From: Myxococcales bacterium
Lineage (GTDB): Bacteria > Myxococcota > UBA727 > GCA-2721815
NCBI GenBank assembly: GCA_002721815.1
Contig: PBLQ01000037.1
Location: forward strand, 35,346 to 99,345
Direction: 5' to 3'
DNA: 64,000 nt
Below, in pieces: positions 17,147-25,578 of the stretch. The translations under genes and the position numbers were made by a program. Within the stretch, counting starts at the first letter, position 1; every line of letters begins with the position of its first letter. The notes below the pieces were generated by a model, which was not told the origin of the DNA, did not search any database, and was given only the letters and a program-made list of their open reading frames with translations.

Positions 17147-19018
17147 TTATTCTTCCAGTTTCGTTTTCTTTTTAGGACGCATGTTGGCTTTTAGAACTCG
17201 CTTTCGGATGCGCACGTGGTTCGGGGTAACCTCCCCCAACTCGTCCATGTCGATCCATTCAATGGTCTTTTCCAAGGACATCTGTCTTGGGGGGGTCAAC
17301 ACCACTGCTTCGTCTTTACCCGAAGCACGAACATTAGTGAGCTTTTTCTCGCGGCAAGCTTGGACATCAATATCGTTGTCTCGACTGTGCTCACCAATCA
17401 CCATACCTTCGTACACATCTACCCCATTGCCCACGAATAGAACACCTCGGGGTTGCAGGTTGAATAATGCGTATGGCGTCGTTTTTCCGGGACCAATGGC
17501 CACAATGGCGCCATTCATGCGGGTATCCACATCGCCCATCCATGGCGTCCAGCCTTCAAACAGGGTACTCATGGTGCCCTCGCCACGGGTCAAGGTCAGA
17601 AACAAGCTGCGAAAGCCGATCAGACCACGGGTGGGCACTTTAAAATCGACACGAACCCAACCGCCGCCCAACGTTTCCATTTCGTGCATGACGCCGCGAC
17701 GTTTGCCCAATGCTTCTGTTACCGATCCAACCACGGTCTCCGGGGTGTTAATGACCAGCCGCTCTAAGGGTTCCATTTTTCGGCCGTCAATTTCCTTCAC
17801 CACCACTTCAGGGCGGCTCACGCACATTTCATAGCCCTCGCGACGCATGGTCTCGATCAACACCGAAAGCTGTAATTCACCACGGCCCAGCACCTTAAAT
17901 TTATCCGGCTCGGCCGTTTCTTCGATTTTAATTGAAACATTGCCACGTGTTTCTTTGAGTAAACGATCTCGAATATGTCTCGAGGTCACGTATTTCCCAT
18001 CGAGTCCCGCAAAAGGACCGGTACTCACTGAAAACATCATACACAAGGTTGGTTCGTCCACTTCAATGCGAGACAATGCAGGTGTTTCCTCTTCGCCAAC
18101 GATGGTATCCCCTGGCTCAACGTTTTCCATGCCCGCCAAACAAACCAAATCGCCACAAGCTGCTTCCTCCACGCCCAAGCGGCCCAACCCCTCGAACAAG
18201 GACATGTCCACCACACGCTCGCTCACTTGCGTGCCATCTTTCGCATATCGAAAAACATTTTGATTCTTTTTGATGCGGCCACTGTGTATGCGCCCCACCG
18301 CCAAACGCCCTAAATAGCTATCTCCACCGATGGCGTTCACCAAAATCTGCAGCGGTTCTTCGGTCAGATCTTTTGGGCATGGCACGTGTTCGATGATGGC
18401 ATCAAAAAGGCCCTTTAGATTTCGCTCTTCCTCTGGGGGAGGTTCTGCACCACGCTGTGCAACATCGGGAACAGGCCCCATGGGCTCACCTGCCACTGCC
18501 CATCCGTCTCTTGCCACTGCGTACAACACAGGAAAATCAAGTTGGTCATCTTGAGAGCCCAACTCAATAAACAAGTCGTATACCATTTGCAAAACTTCTT
18601 CAGGCCGACTGTCTTGTCGGTCAATTTTGTTAATACATACCAAGGGCGCAAGGTTAAGCTCTAACGCCTTTTGCAATACGAACCGTGTTTGAGGTAAAGG
18701 CCCTTCCGAAGCATCCACGAGCAGCAACACGCCATCTACCATACGCAACGTTCGTTCCACCTCGCCACCAAAGTCGGCGTGGCCAGGCGTATCGACAATA
18801 TTCAATCGAGTACCTTCATAAAACACGCCCGTGTTTTTCGCCATAATGGTAATGCCACGCTCGCGTTCTTGGTCCATGCGGTCCATGGCCCGTTCTTCCA
18901 CTTGTTGGTTCTCACGAAAAAGACCACTTTGCTGGAGCATGGCATCCACCAATGTGGTTTTACCGTGGTCCACGTGAGCGATGATTGCCAGATTACGTAA
19001 GTTTTGTGTTTGAGACAT
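17147..19018 (-). CDS. typA: Translational GTPase TypA/BipA
   Basis: A 623-residue ribosome-binding GTPase, close to the E. coli length (607). The G motifs are intact: AHVDHGKTT at about 14-22, RGITI (switch I), [10 protein letters not shown] and NKIDR. The C-terminal half contains the typical TypA run [11 protein letters not shown] and the late motif GVVHE-like [16 protein letters not shown] with SRGLIGFR-type [10 protein letters not shown]. TypA aids 50S assembly and stress growth. It begins right after the Smr gene stop and precedes the helicase gene by 51 bases. The last residues are very basic ([10 protein letters not shown]). Confidence 0.96.
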   Translation of the reverse strand: MSQTQNLRNLAIIAHVDHGKTTLVDAMLQQSGLFRENQQVEERAMDRMDQERERGITIMAKNTGVFYEGTRLNIVDTPGHADFGGEVERTLRMVDGVLLLVDASEGPLPQTRFVLQKALELNLAPLVCINKIDRQDSRPEEVLQMVYDLFIELGSQDDQLDFPVLYAVARDGWAVAGEPMGPVPDVAQRGAEPPPEEERNLKGLFDAIIEHVPCPKDLTEEPLQILVNAIGGDSYLGRLAVGRIHSGRIKKNQNVFRYAKDGTQVSERVVDMSLFEGLGRLGVEEAACGDLVCLAGMENVEPGDTIVGEEETPALSRIEVDEPTLCMMFSVSTGPFAGLDGKYVTSRHIRDRLLKETRGNVSIKIEETAEPDKFKVLGRGELQLSVLIETMRREGYEMCVSRPEVVVKEIDGRKMEPLERLVINTPETVVGSVTEALGKRRGVMHEMETLGGGWVRVDFKVPTRGLIGFRSLFLTLTRGEGTMSTLFEGWTPWMGDVDTRMNGAIVAIGPGKTTPYALFNLQPRGVLFVGNGVDVYEGMVIGEHSRDNDIDVQACREKKLTNVRASGKDEAVVLTPPRQMSLEKTIEWIDMDELGEVTPNHVRIRKRVLKANMRPKKKTKLEE

Positions 19019-19019
19019 G

Positions 19020-19700
19020 TTAAGGCCGCCGTTTATTCATAAGGACCACCCGCGCGCCGTCTGCGCCCAAATGGGTGGGGGCTGTGAAATGCGTAAGTAC
19101 CCATTCACAGGCATTTAAATCTGTGATGGTCTGTTCGCGCAAAGCGCCATGACCCTTGCCATGGATGACCAACAACATCTCACTACCAAATTGGTGACAT
19201 TGCGAAAGTGCCATTTGCAATTTCTCACTGGCTTGGTCCCGGGTCAGGCCATGTAAGTCACAGGATATTGAGGGGACTTCCAAGCCCTTGAGAACACGTT
19301 TCATTAAGACCGGCTGGGCTCGGTTCATGATCTCCGGTTCTTTCTGCGCTTTCTGGGTTTTCACGGCTTGGTCGTCAAAATTGAGTGCTTCTTGTAAAAA
19401 CAGTTCGCGATCAGCCGCTTCTAACTGCGCCACCTCTGCCTCAGCATCTGTTTCATCCTCAACCAAACCCAGCTTTTCCGGCTTGGCTTGTTGGGACACT
19501 CCCATTCCCACCACCGCCTCGAAAAATAACAACTGGTCTTCTTTACTGAGTTCACCATCTGGCGCGACGGCCGCAGGTGTAGGCGTTACAGCTTCGGGGA
19601 CGGCTGGGCTCGGCTTAGATGGGCTGACCGCAGGCACTTCGGGCGCTGTGACTTTCTTGTCCTGCTGCCATTTGGACAACTGCTTTTTGAAATCGCTCAA
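19020..19700 (-). CDS. Smr-domain protein
   Basis: A 226-residue protein. Residues 25-65 are Pro/Ala rich and likely disordered. An Smr domain fills the last 85 residues, with CDLHGLTRDQA and the loop VIHGKGHGALRE, where HGKGxG is the conserved nuclease-type motif. Free-standing Smr proteins include E. coli SmrB, which cuts mRNA at collided ribosomes. The neighbour TypA also acts on ribosomes, but the shared role is only suggested by adjacency. The start must be TTG at 19700, since an in-frame stop lies three codons upstream and the next ATG is far inside. Confidence 0.85.
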   Translation of the reverse strand: MSDFKKQLSKWQQDKKVTAPEVPAVSPSKPSPAVPEAVTPTPAAVAPDGELSKEDQLLFFEAVVGMGVSQQAKPEKLGLVEDETDAEAEVAQLEAADRELFLQEALNFDDQAVKTQKAQKEPEIMNRAQPVLMKRVLKGLEVPSISCDLHGLTRDQASEKLQMALSQCHQFGSEMLLVIHGKGHGALREQTITDLNACEWVLTHFTAPTHLGADGARVVLMNKRRP

Positions 19701-19714
19701 TAGCTCTTAGCCCA

Positions 19715-20680
19715 TTATTCAAAAGCGTACTTGGGCTTGCGGTCAAAATGATGCTGTGCTTCGATGAAACGAACCGTACCAGTTTGACTACGCATCACAA
19801 CGGAATGTGTTTGAGCGCCACCACGCACGTAACGAACCCCGTCAAGCATGTCTCCAGAGGTCACCCCCGTTGCTGCAAACATCACATCCCCTTTGGCCAG
19901 CTCATCACAAGCAAAGGTTTTTTCCACATCTTCGATGCCCATTTTCAACGCGCGTTCTCTCTCGCCATCGTTTCGAAAATTGAGTCGGCCCTGAAATTCA
20001 CCACCGAAACAACGCAAAGCAGCAGCAGCGAGCACACCCTCAGGCGCTCCACCAATGCCGAACATGATATCAATACCACTTCGGGGCTCACAGGTAGCGA
20101 TGGCCGCACTGACGTCGCCATCACTGATCAGCCGGACCCGGGCGCCTACATCCCGCACACTTTGAATCAACCCTTGGTGCCGTTCGCGCTCGAGGATAAT
20201 TGCCGTCAAATCTTCTACGTACACACCCTTGGCTTTTGCCAATGCAGCCAAATTTTCTTGTGGGCTCTTATCCAGGTGAACCACGCCTTTACCCGCAGGT
20301 CCACAAGCAATCTTTCTCATGTATGTGTCGGGTGCGTGTAACAGATTCCCGCGAGGAGCGACGGCCACCACCGCAAGCGCGTTTGGCTTGCCGTACGCAC
20401 ACAAGTTCGTTCCTTCTAACGGGTCCACGGCGATGTCCAGTTCAGGACCATCACTGTCCCCACCGACCTTTTCGCCAATGTAAAGCATGGGGGCTTCGTC
20501 GCGTTCGCCCTCACCGATCACCACTGTGCCATTGATCTGCAAGGCTTCAAATGCACGCCGCATGGCTGCAACTGCAGCTTCGTCAGCCGCATTTTTATCA
20601 CCACGCCCCATCAAGCGTGAGCAAGAGAGCGCTGCTGCTTCAGTGACACGAACCAATTCTAAGGCTAAATTGCGATCCAT
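19715..20680 (-). CDS. glpX: Class II fructose-1,6-bisphosphatase
   Basis: A 321-residue enzyme that hydrolyses fructose-1,6-bisphosphate to fructose-6-phosphate in gluconeogenesis. Visible signatures are the opening RNLALELVRVTEAAALSC, GRGDKNAADEAAV, GEGERDEAPMLYIGE, and the metal-binding DPLEGTNL. E. coli GlpX is 336 residues. The ATG at 20680 is chosen because it has a GGAACGGGGG site and because the 46 upstream residues of the open frame do not resemble the family. With MaeB and enolase in the same window it points to growth on organic acids or amino acids. Confidence 0.95.
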   Translation of the reverse strand: MDRNLALELVRVTEAAALSCSRLMGRGDKNAADEAAVAAMRRAFEALQINGTVVIGEGERDEAPMLYIGEKVGGDSDGPELDIAVDPLEGTNLCAYGKPNALAVVAVAPRGNLLHAPDTYMRKIACGPAGKGVVHLDKSPQENLAALAKAKGVYVEDLTAIILERERHQGLIQSVRDVGARVRLISDGDVSAAIATCEPRSGIDIMFGIGGAPEGVLAAAALRCFGGEFQGRLNFRNDGERERALKMGIEDVEKTFACDELAKGDVMFAATGVTSGDMLDGVRYVRGGAQTHSVVMRSQTGTVRFIEAQHHFDRKPKYAFE

Positions 20681-20700
20681 GATTTGCCCCCGTTCCTTTC

Positions 20701-21201
20701 TTATAATTCTTCCAAAACTTCTGTCTGCACCAAAGACTTGGCATTGGACCAATACTCTGTCAAATGGGACATCAAAGGCGTCGGTAACCTGGTGGGCCTT
20801 CCACGTTCGTCCATGCAAGCATGGCTGCTCGTTCCCTTACATAGCAACGCGCGCCCCCCATCTGCATGCAATTTAAAAATCCGATATTCGAAAACCATTT
20901 TGACGCGACCCAATACAGGCATTTGCGTTTCAACTTCTAGTAAATCTTCATAACGTGCGGGCTTCACATATTTGGCCTGAACATCCACCACGGGCAGTTG
21001 CCAGCCATTGGCCTGAAAATCGTTGTAGGAAAAGCCGGCGTTGCGCAGGAAAGCCACCCTCCCTCGCTCAAAGTATCGAAGATAATTGGCATAATAGACG
21101 ACACCCATCTGATCGGTATCGCCGAAAACCACCCGATAGCGGTGCGTGACCACCCCTTGCAGCCACGGTGCTTCTTTCGACTGCGAGGTGTCTTTTGCCA
21201 T
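20701..21201 (-). CDS. YbgC-type acyl-CoA thioesterase (hotdog fold)
   Basis: A 166-residue protein with the 4-hydroxybenzoyl-CoA thioesterase signature: HRYRVVFGDTDQMGVVYYANYLRYFERGR, where the Asp of DTDQMG is the catalytic residue, and later PVVDVQAKYVKPARYEDLLEVET. YbgC of E. coli is encoded at the head of the tol-pal operon and hydrolyses short-chain or malonyl CoA esters. Here no tolQ, tolR or pal genes follow; instead the Nfs/Glt-like block is five bases upstream and glpX is downstream. The length exceeds YbgC (134) by a short N-terminal tail and a C-terminal extension. Confidence 0.9.
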   Translation of the reverse strand: MAKDTSQSKEAPWLQGVVTHRYRVVFGDTDQMGVVYYANYLRYFERGRVAFLRNAGFSYNDFQANGWQLPVVDVQAKYVKPARYEDLLEVETQMPVLGRVKMVFEYRIFKLHADGGRALLCKGTSSHACMDERGRPTRLPTPLMSHLTEYWSNAKSLVQTEVLEEL

Positions 21202-21206
21202 GGGAT

Positions 21207-22028
21207 TTAGAATACGTACTTAATGACCGGGGCCACAGAAAGACCCGGGATGAATACTGAGGCGCCTGGATGATAAACAGCGTAAAAGTTGGTATCCAAC
21301 CCAATCACCACGTCCGTCAACAAAGTCGCGTAGTGCAAACCCAAACCTGCGCCACCATCAAACGCTGTTGCGTTGGTGTCTTGTCTGGGCTCAGGCGTCA
21401 GTAACGCCAAACCCCCAAAAATTTTGGCCTGTAACGCCAATCGGTCCCAAAAATACCAGGAAAATACACTCGCCACGTTCACCATGCTAACTGCGTGGTC
21501 TAGCGGGTACGTACCATCGATATGCGCCTGACCAGTTCCCTGGATGGGGGCTGCCCCCGCCACGTAACCGGAACCAAAACTCAGCTGAAGACCTAGCCAG
21601 TCAGTCATATCGTACCCGACAGATAACCCGATGAATGGAGCCAAATCACTGGTGCTTCTCGCCTTGCAGCGAAGGCAGAGGGTCTGCTCATCGTAAGTGT
21701 AACCGCCGAAACGAAAAAATGCGCCGAGGTCACTTGAAGTGTAGAATCCTCGACGGAACACAAATCCGGTAGCGCCACCCATGGTTTCTTGCGGTACGAC
21801 CTCAGCGGTTTCTTCCCCGGCTTCCACACGTCCAGATTCACCGGAGCCATCGTCTCCCTCATCCTCAAGGTCACCCAAGAAATCGTCGCCCTCGTCATCC
21901 TGAGCCAAAAGCACAGGCGCAGTCAAAGGAGCTAATCGCAACGCAGGGGTAGCCTCCGCAATTTGTGGGCTGGCCAATAATGCGACGAGGCCGAATACAG
22001 TAAATAAAGAGAGGTTTTGTTTCTGCAT
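21207..22028 (-). CDS. Outer-membrane barrel protein, last gene of Nfs/Glt-like operon (NfsH/GltH position)
   Basis: A 273-residue exported protein. A signal peptide (about 1-26) is followed by a very acidic linker (DDEGDDFLGDLEDEGDDGSG, about 43-75), then a predicted barrel of alternating strands ending in VIKYVF with a terminal aromatic residue. A CxxC pair (LCLRC) lies in an early loop. Its position after the FHA/AgmX-domain gene matches GltH/NfsH in Myxococcus, known as outer-membrane components; identity by sequence could not be tested. A hairpin in the gap before it (22067-22090) may set its level relative to the genes upstream. Confidence 0.7.
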   Translation of the reverse strand: MQKQNLSLFTVFGLVALLASPQIAEATPALRLAPLTAPVLLAQDDEGDDFLGDLEDEGDDGSGESGRVEAGEETAEVVPQETMGGATGFVFRRGFYTSSDLGAFFRFGGYTYDEQTLCLRCKARSTSDLAPFIGLSVGYDMTDWLGLQLSFGSGYVAGAAPIQGTGQAHIDGTYPLDHAVSMVNVASVFSWYFWDRLALQAKIFGGLALLTPEPRQDTNATAFDGGAGLGLHYATLLTDVVIGLDTNFYAVYHPGASVFIPGLSVAPVIKYVF

Positions 22029-22066
22029 GGTAAAAACCTTAGGTTCTGATGAAGAGATGAATTAAA

Positions 22067-22090
22067 CGACCACCGTGGAAACGATGGTCG
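22067..22090 (-). promoter_or_regulatory. Hairpin between gltG-like and last barrel gene
   Basis: A 10-base-pair stem (one G-U pair) with a four-base loop lies in the 85-base gap between the two genes. In the RNA it is followed by UUUAAUUC, too few U for a strong terminator. It may be a weak attenuator or an mRNA-stabilising stem. Confidence 0.4.
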
Positions 22091-22113
22091 CTAAAATAAA
22101 GTTGAGAGTAAGT

Positions 22114-23895
22114 CTAGCCACTCGAGGAGAACACGAACGGGTAGGTAACGGACACAGTGCCGCCGCCCTTTGGCCTTGGAAAGCGCATCCGTTTGACCAC
22201 TTTCATAACGCACTGTTCGACGTTTTTGTTGCCCATGGTGTTCTGACTGGCTTTCGCGGTTTGAACCAAGCCCGTTCCCGCGATAATCCAGAACGCAACC
22301 ACTTTACCTTGAAGGTTTGGACTCTTGGCCAACTCTTTCTCGTAGCAGTATTTGATTTGGTTCATGTGACGTCGCACAACACGTTGAATTTCCTCGCGTG
22401 AGAGCGAACCTTTGTAAACAACTTTACCGGGTCGGATTCGGGTCATGCCTTTTCCACGACCGCCCAAGTCAATATTTCCGGACCCACCAGAGCCACGTCC
22501 AGTTCCTGAGCCCAGACCACCAATACCCAGAGCGTTACCGCCCCCGCCAGCACCGGTTCCTCGGGTTCCGAGACCGCCGGCACCGCCAGCTTCGCCCATT
22601 GCGGTACCCCGGAGGCCACCGAGCGCGTTGTTGATGCCACTACCGAGCCCACCCGGCCCCATCACGTCGGAGACCTGGCTTTCGGGACCAAGACCCAATG
22701 CGGCCAAGGCTTCCATCGCAATTTTGCGGTCTTCTTCACGCTTGTCTTTATCCACCACAGGAGCGCCTTCGGTGGATGCAACTTTGTCTTCCTTCGGCTT
22801 ATCTTTTTTACCGAAAAGACCTTCATCCTCTTTATGCTGAGCCGCTTTTTTACCGGAGAGATCTTCTTTCTTCTCTTTCTTTTCTTCTGGCTCACGCAAA
22901 ATCAGTTCTTGGAAGAAGTTCGGATTGTTAAACAAGTCGTCATCTTCGAACTCGTCAAAGTTGGGCGTGATAAAGAATGCAATCAAAAAAGCCGTTTGCA
23001 AAATCAGCGCAAAGGCCAGAGCTTTCGTGTACAAAGAATCCCAAGTCTTGGACATGTCGCCCAGAACGGGCGGAATCTGATTGGTGTATCTCACCACGAA
23101 CTTAATCGCGTCGGCCTGAATCTCAGCCGTCTCGCTTTGTCCCAACTGAAAACTACCCGACTTTTCTGCGCCATCGACCGTGGCTTTCATGCCAGGCCCT
23201 GGATTCACGTTGGCACCATTTTCAGTTTGGGACACCAAGTCGTGATTGGCCTTGAGACTTTCGGTGCTCAGATTGAAGTCCGCACCTTCTTCACTACCAA
23301 CGGTCAAAACGCCGCCGGCGCCCAAACGCTTAACACCCATTAATGCGTTGCCCCAATACATCGCGATTTCGACGTAAGCTTTATTCACTGGCGCATTGTC
23401 CTTTTGGGTTTCATCATGATTGTCGGTCTTTTGCTCTTCATTGGTCATAGACATTTTCTCGGTTTTCTCTAGGGAGCGAGGTGAAGGGTTAATCACTTCG
23501 GTGACATCGTCATCCACCTGCTCTTCAGTTAGATCGTCAAGTCCTGCGGGCACCCTGCCAGGCACCGTGGGGCTTAACACCACACCGCCGAAGTTCACGG
23601 CGATTTTTGTGTTGCCAAGCTGGATTTCGTCTCCATCTTGCAACGTTGTCTCATCTTCAATCTTGGCCCCACGAACTTTGGTACCAGCGTCGGTCCCTAA
23701 ATCCATGACGGTCACTGCGGGTCCATCGCTCACTCGAATGATGCAGTGCGTACCGGCCAAGCTATCATCTTGAATGGTAATGCTGGCTTCGTCAGATTTG
23801 CCCAATGTAATTTTATTGAGGGTCAACTCTTCGACTCTTTGGGAGCCGTCTGCGAGTTGAATCGTAAAACTGAGGGGTGTTTCTCTGGGTGCCAT
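22114..23895 (-). CDS. gltG: FHA-domain inner-membrane protein with TonB-like AgmX/PglI C-terminus (GltG/NfsG-like)
   Basis: A 593-residue protein. Residues 26-103 are a cytoplasmic FHA domain (GKSDEASI at 32, SLAGTH at 45-50, DLGTDAGT at 65-72). Residues 173-270 form a second, FHA-like strand-rich segment. One membrane helix follows (about 291-310), so the rest is periplasmic: a Lys/Glu-rich stretch (335-395), a glycine-rich flexible stretch (413-480), and a TonB-like AgmX/PglI domain (495-590) with YCYEK, QGKVV, NVEQCV and a YPF end. Cys517 and Cys562 are placed to form a disulfide. GltG of Myxococcus has the same plan and links the cytoplasm to periplasmic parts. The name rests on domain plan and operon position; NfsG is the alternative. 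Confidence 0.85.
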   Translation of the reverse strand: MAPRETPLSFTIQLADGSQRVEELTLNKITLGKSDEASITIQDDSLAGTHCIIRVSDGPAVTVMDLGTDAGTKVRGAKIEDETTLQDGDEIQLGNTKIAVNFGGVVLSPTVPGRVPAGLDDLTEEQVDDDVTEVINPSPRSLEKTEKMSMTNEEQKTDNHDETQKDNAPVNKAYVEIAMYWGNALMGVKRLGAGGVLTVGSEEGADFNLSTESLKANHDLVSQTENGANVNPGPGMKATVDGAEKSGSFQLGQSETAEIQADAIKFVVRYTNQIPPVLGDMSKTWDSLYTKALAFALILQTAFLIAFFITPNFDEFEDDDLFNNPNFFQELILREPEEKKEKKEDLSGKKAAQHKEDEGLFGKKDKPKEDKVASTEGAPVVDKDKREEDRKIAMEALAALGLGPESQVSDVMGPGGLGSGINNALGGLRGTAMGEAGGAGGLGTRGTGAGGGGNALGIGGLGSGTGRGSGGSGNIDLGGRGKGMTRIRPGKVVYKGSLSREEIQRVVRRHMNQIKYCYEKELAKSPNLQGKVVAFWIIAGTGLVQTAKASQNTMGNKNVEQCVMKVVKRMRFPRPKGGGTVSVTYPFVFSSSG

Positions 23896-23913
23896 TTAAA
23901 GGTTCGTTCCTGT

Positions 23914-24189
23914 TTAAAGTGCGTCCACGGAGCGGCGCATTTCGTTACGGAAGTGGCCACGCAACTCGATCAAAGAGCGAAAGCGGGTCCGTTTACGGTT
24001 CTTAATGTAAGAGCCTTCGGGCTTGGAAAGTTCACCTTCAATGTTCACGTCAGAGAAATCCACTGCGGTTTTCTTTTCGTAAACCACGCGGTCTTCTTCC
24101 TGAATCACATTCTCTTGCGCGAAAACGGTCCCCGAAAACATCATGATTCCCAAAATGATGAACACTGTGTTTTGACGTAATTTCTGCAT
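23914..24189 (-). CDS. gltF: Small periplasmic protein, GltF/NfsF-like
   Basis: A 91-residue exported protein. The signal peptide runs to about residue 25 (FIILGIMMFSGTVFAQ). The mature part contains VDFSDVNIEGELSKPEGSY and ends FRSLIELRGHFRNEMRRSV, a pattern I recall from small proteins encoded beside GltG in myxobacteria. The start at 24189 has an AGAGG site; an in-frame codon seven residues upstream lacks one. It lies 18 bases before the GltG-like gene. Function of the family is unknown beyond being a required Glt/Nfs part. The name depends on position and this remembered likeness. Confidence 0.7.
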   Translation of the reverse strand: MQKLRQNTVFIILGIMMFSGTVFAQENVIQEEDRVVYEKKTAVDFSDVNIEGELSKPEGSYIKNRKRTRFRSLIELRGHFRNEMRRSVDAL

Positions 24190-24266
24190 CTTTTCCTCTT
24201 TTCCCGGCAATATACAGACACTTGACTCGATAATCTAGCTCTGATTTCGGTTAACTTAAGGGGGTT

Positions 24267-25538
24267 TTAGGCCCCTGGCTCAACCCCACCCTCTGGCGCC
24301 GCCTCACCGCCTTCTGGAGCAGGTTCTTCACCACTTTGGACTTCTTCAGCCGACTCTTCAGCGGCAGCGGCTTCTTCTTCTGCTGCTGCTTCGGCCATGG
24401 CCTCTTCCGCCATTTTGGCCCCTTCGATTTCCATTTTGATGTTATCTAACTGAATTTTCATAGGATCGGAATCCGCCAAAGTGCCCCCTTTGGCCTCTAA
24501 ATAACGATTGCCCCATGCCAAGGCCTTATCCAAATCAGCCATTTGAAACTTGTAAATGGTTGTAATTTCAGCCATCGCATCATGAGCATCGGGGCTTAAC
24601 CCCAGTGCTTTTTCAAGCTGCTTGATGGCTTCTTCACCTTTCTGCAAACCGCCCATGGAATAACCAAGCCCTAAGTTCGCCGATGGATGCACCGGATCTC
24701 GCTCAAGAACAGCGGCAAAATGCTTCTCTGCCGTGGCGTAATCACGATATTTGAGGGCAATGGCCCCCAAATTTAAGTGCGGCTCCACCATTTTCGCGTC
24801 CAGCTCGAGCGCTTTTGTAAAGAATGGCTGGGCCTTCAGGTATTGCTTTTTATAAACCCGAATCATGCCTCGGTTGTTGTACAAAATTGGGTCCTTATCA
24901 CCTTTTTCAATCACATTGGTGGCAATCGTTTCTGCCAGCGTATATTTGCCGCTTTCAAAATAGGTGACGCTGAGGGTCTTGAGCGCTGCCACTGAATCAG
25001 GATTGCGCTCCAAAATACGCTTACACATATCCACACTTTTATCGTAGGCCTTGGTCACGCGATACAAACCAGCGAGCTGGTTCAAGATGAGTTCATCCCG
25101 ATCGTTTTCTTGATAAAGCGCTTCAAAAAGGGCCAGCCCCTTCTCTGCGGTCTCTTTATGCGCTTGATAACTTTGCCCAAGAAGGTTCAGAACCACCCGA
25201 TCGGATTTATCTTCTTCATATACGGGCTCCAGCAGCCCCTGAGCTTCCACGGGCTGGTGCAATCTGAGGTAGGCATCTGCCAATCCAGTTTTAGCCAGAC
25301 GGTTCCCCGGTTCTTTAGCCAGACCCTTTAAGAACAGGTTCTTCGCGTTCTCGTTCTGGTTAGCTTTCAATGCCAGGTGACCCGCATCAAATAACGCGCC
25401 AGGGGTCTCATCCTTGGCCACGATGGGTGCGTCGCCCTTCTTACCCATGGACGCGCAACCCGCTCCAAGGGCCAAGCCCAGGCCGATCACTGCGGCTTTA
25501 CTCATCATCATCATTGGTTTTCTTACATTACGTTGCAT
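24267..25538 (-). CDS. gltE: TPR-repeat outer-membrane lipoprotein, GltE/NfsE-like
   Basis: A 423-residue protein. The lipobox LGAGC puts the lipid on Cys28, followed by Ala, which favours the outer membrane. Residues about 45-370 are tandem TPR repeats (GLADAYLRLHQPVEAQGLLE, NNRGMIRVYKKQYLKAQPFF, NLGLGYSMGGLQKGEEAIK). The last 55 residues are Ala/Glu-rich and end in Pro/Gly. GltE (AglT) of Myxococcus is such a TPR lipoprotein, needed for gliding. The ATG has AGAGG five bases upstream. It lies between the GltD- and GltF-like genes, the order seen in the Nfs/Glt sets. Confidence 0.85.
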   Translation of the reverse strand: MQRNVRKPMMMMSKAAVIGLGLALGAGCASMGKKGDAPIVAKDETPGALFDAGHLALKANQNENAKNLFLKGLAKEPGNRLAKTGLADAYLRLHQPVEAQGLLEPVYEEDKSDRVVLNLLGQSYQAHKETAEKGLALFEALYQENDRDELILNQLAGLYRVTKAYDKSVDMCKRILERNPDSVAALKTLSVTYFESGKYTLAETIATNVIEKGDKDPILYNNRGMIRVYKKQYLKAQPFFTKALELDAKMVEPHLNLGAIALKYRDYATAEKHFAAVLERDPVHPSANLGLGYSMGGLQKGEEAIKQLEKALGLSPDAHDAMAEITTIYKFQMADLDKALAWGNRYLEAKGGTLADSDPMKIQLDNIKMEIEGAKMAEEAMAEAAAEEEAAAAEESAEEVQSGEEPAPEGGEAAPEGGVEPGA

Positions 25539-25578
25539 CACAACCTCTTTGGCATTGCCAACAAATCAGTACAATTCT

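Noticed and set aside
17073..17834. Long open frame on the plus strand opposite typA
   Set aside because: It lies wholly antisense to a clear typA, its composition is poor in normal protein features, and no ribosome site precedes it.
20701..21201. YbgC as a sign of a tol-pal operon
   Set aside because: No tolQ, tolR, tolA, tolB or pal gene is adjacent; the neighbours are a barrel gene and glpX.
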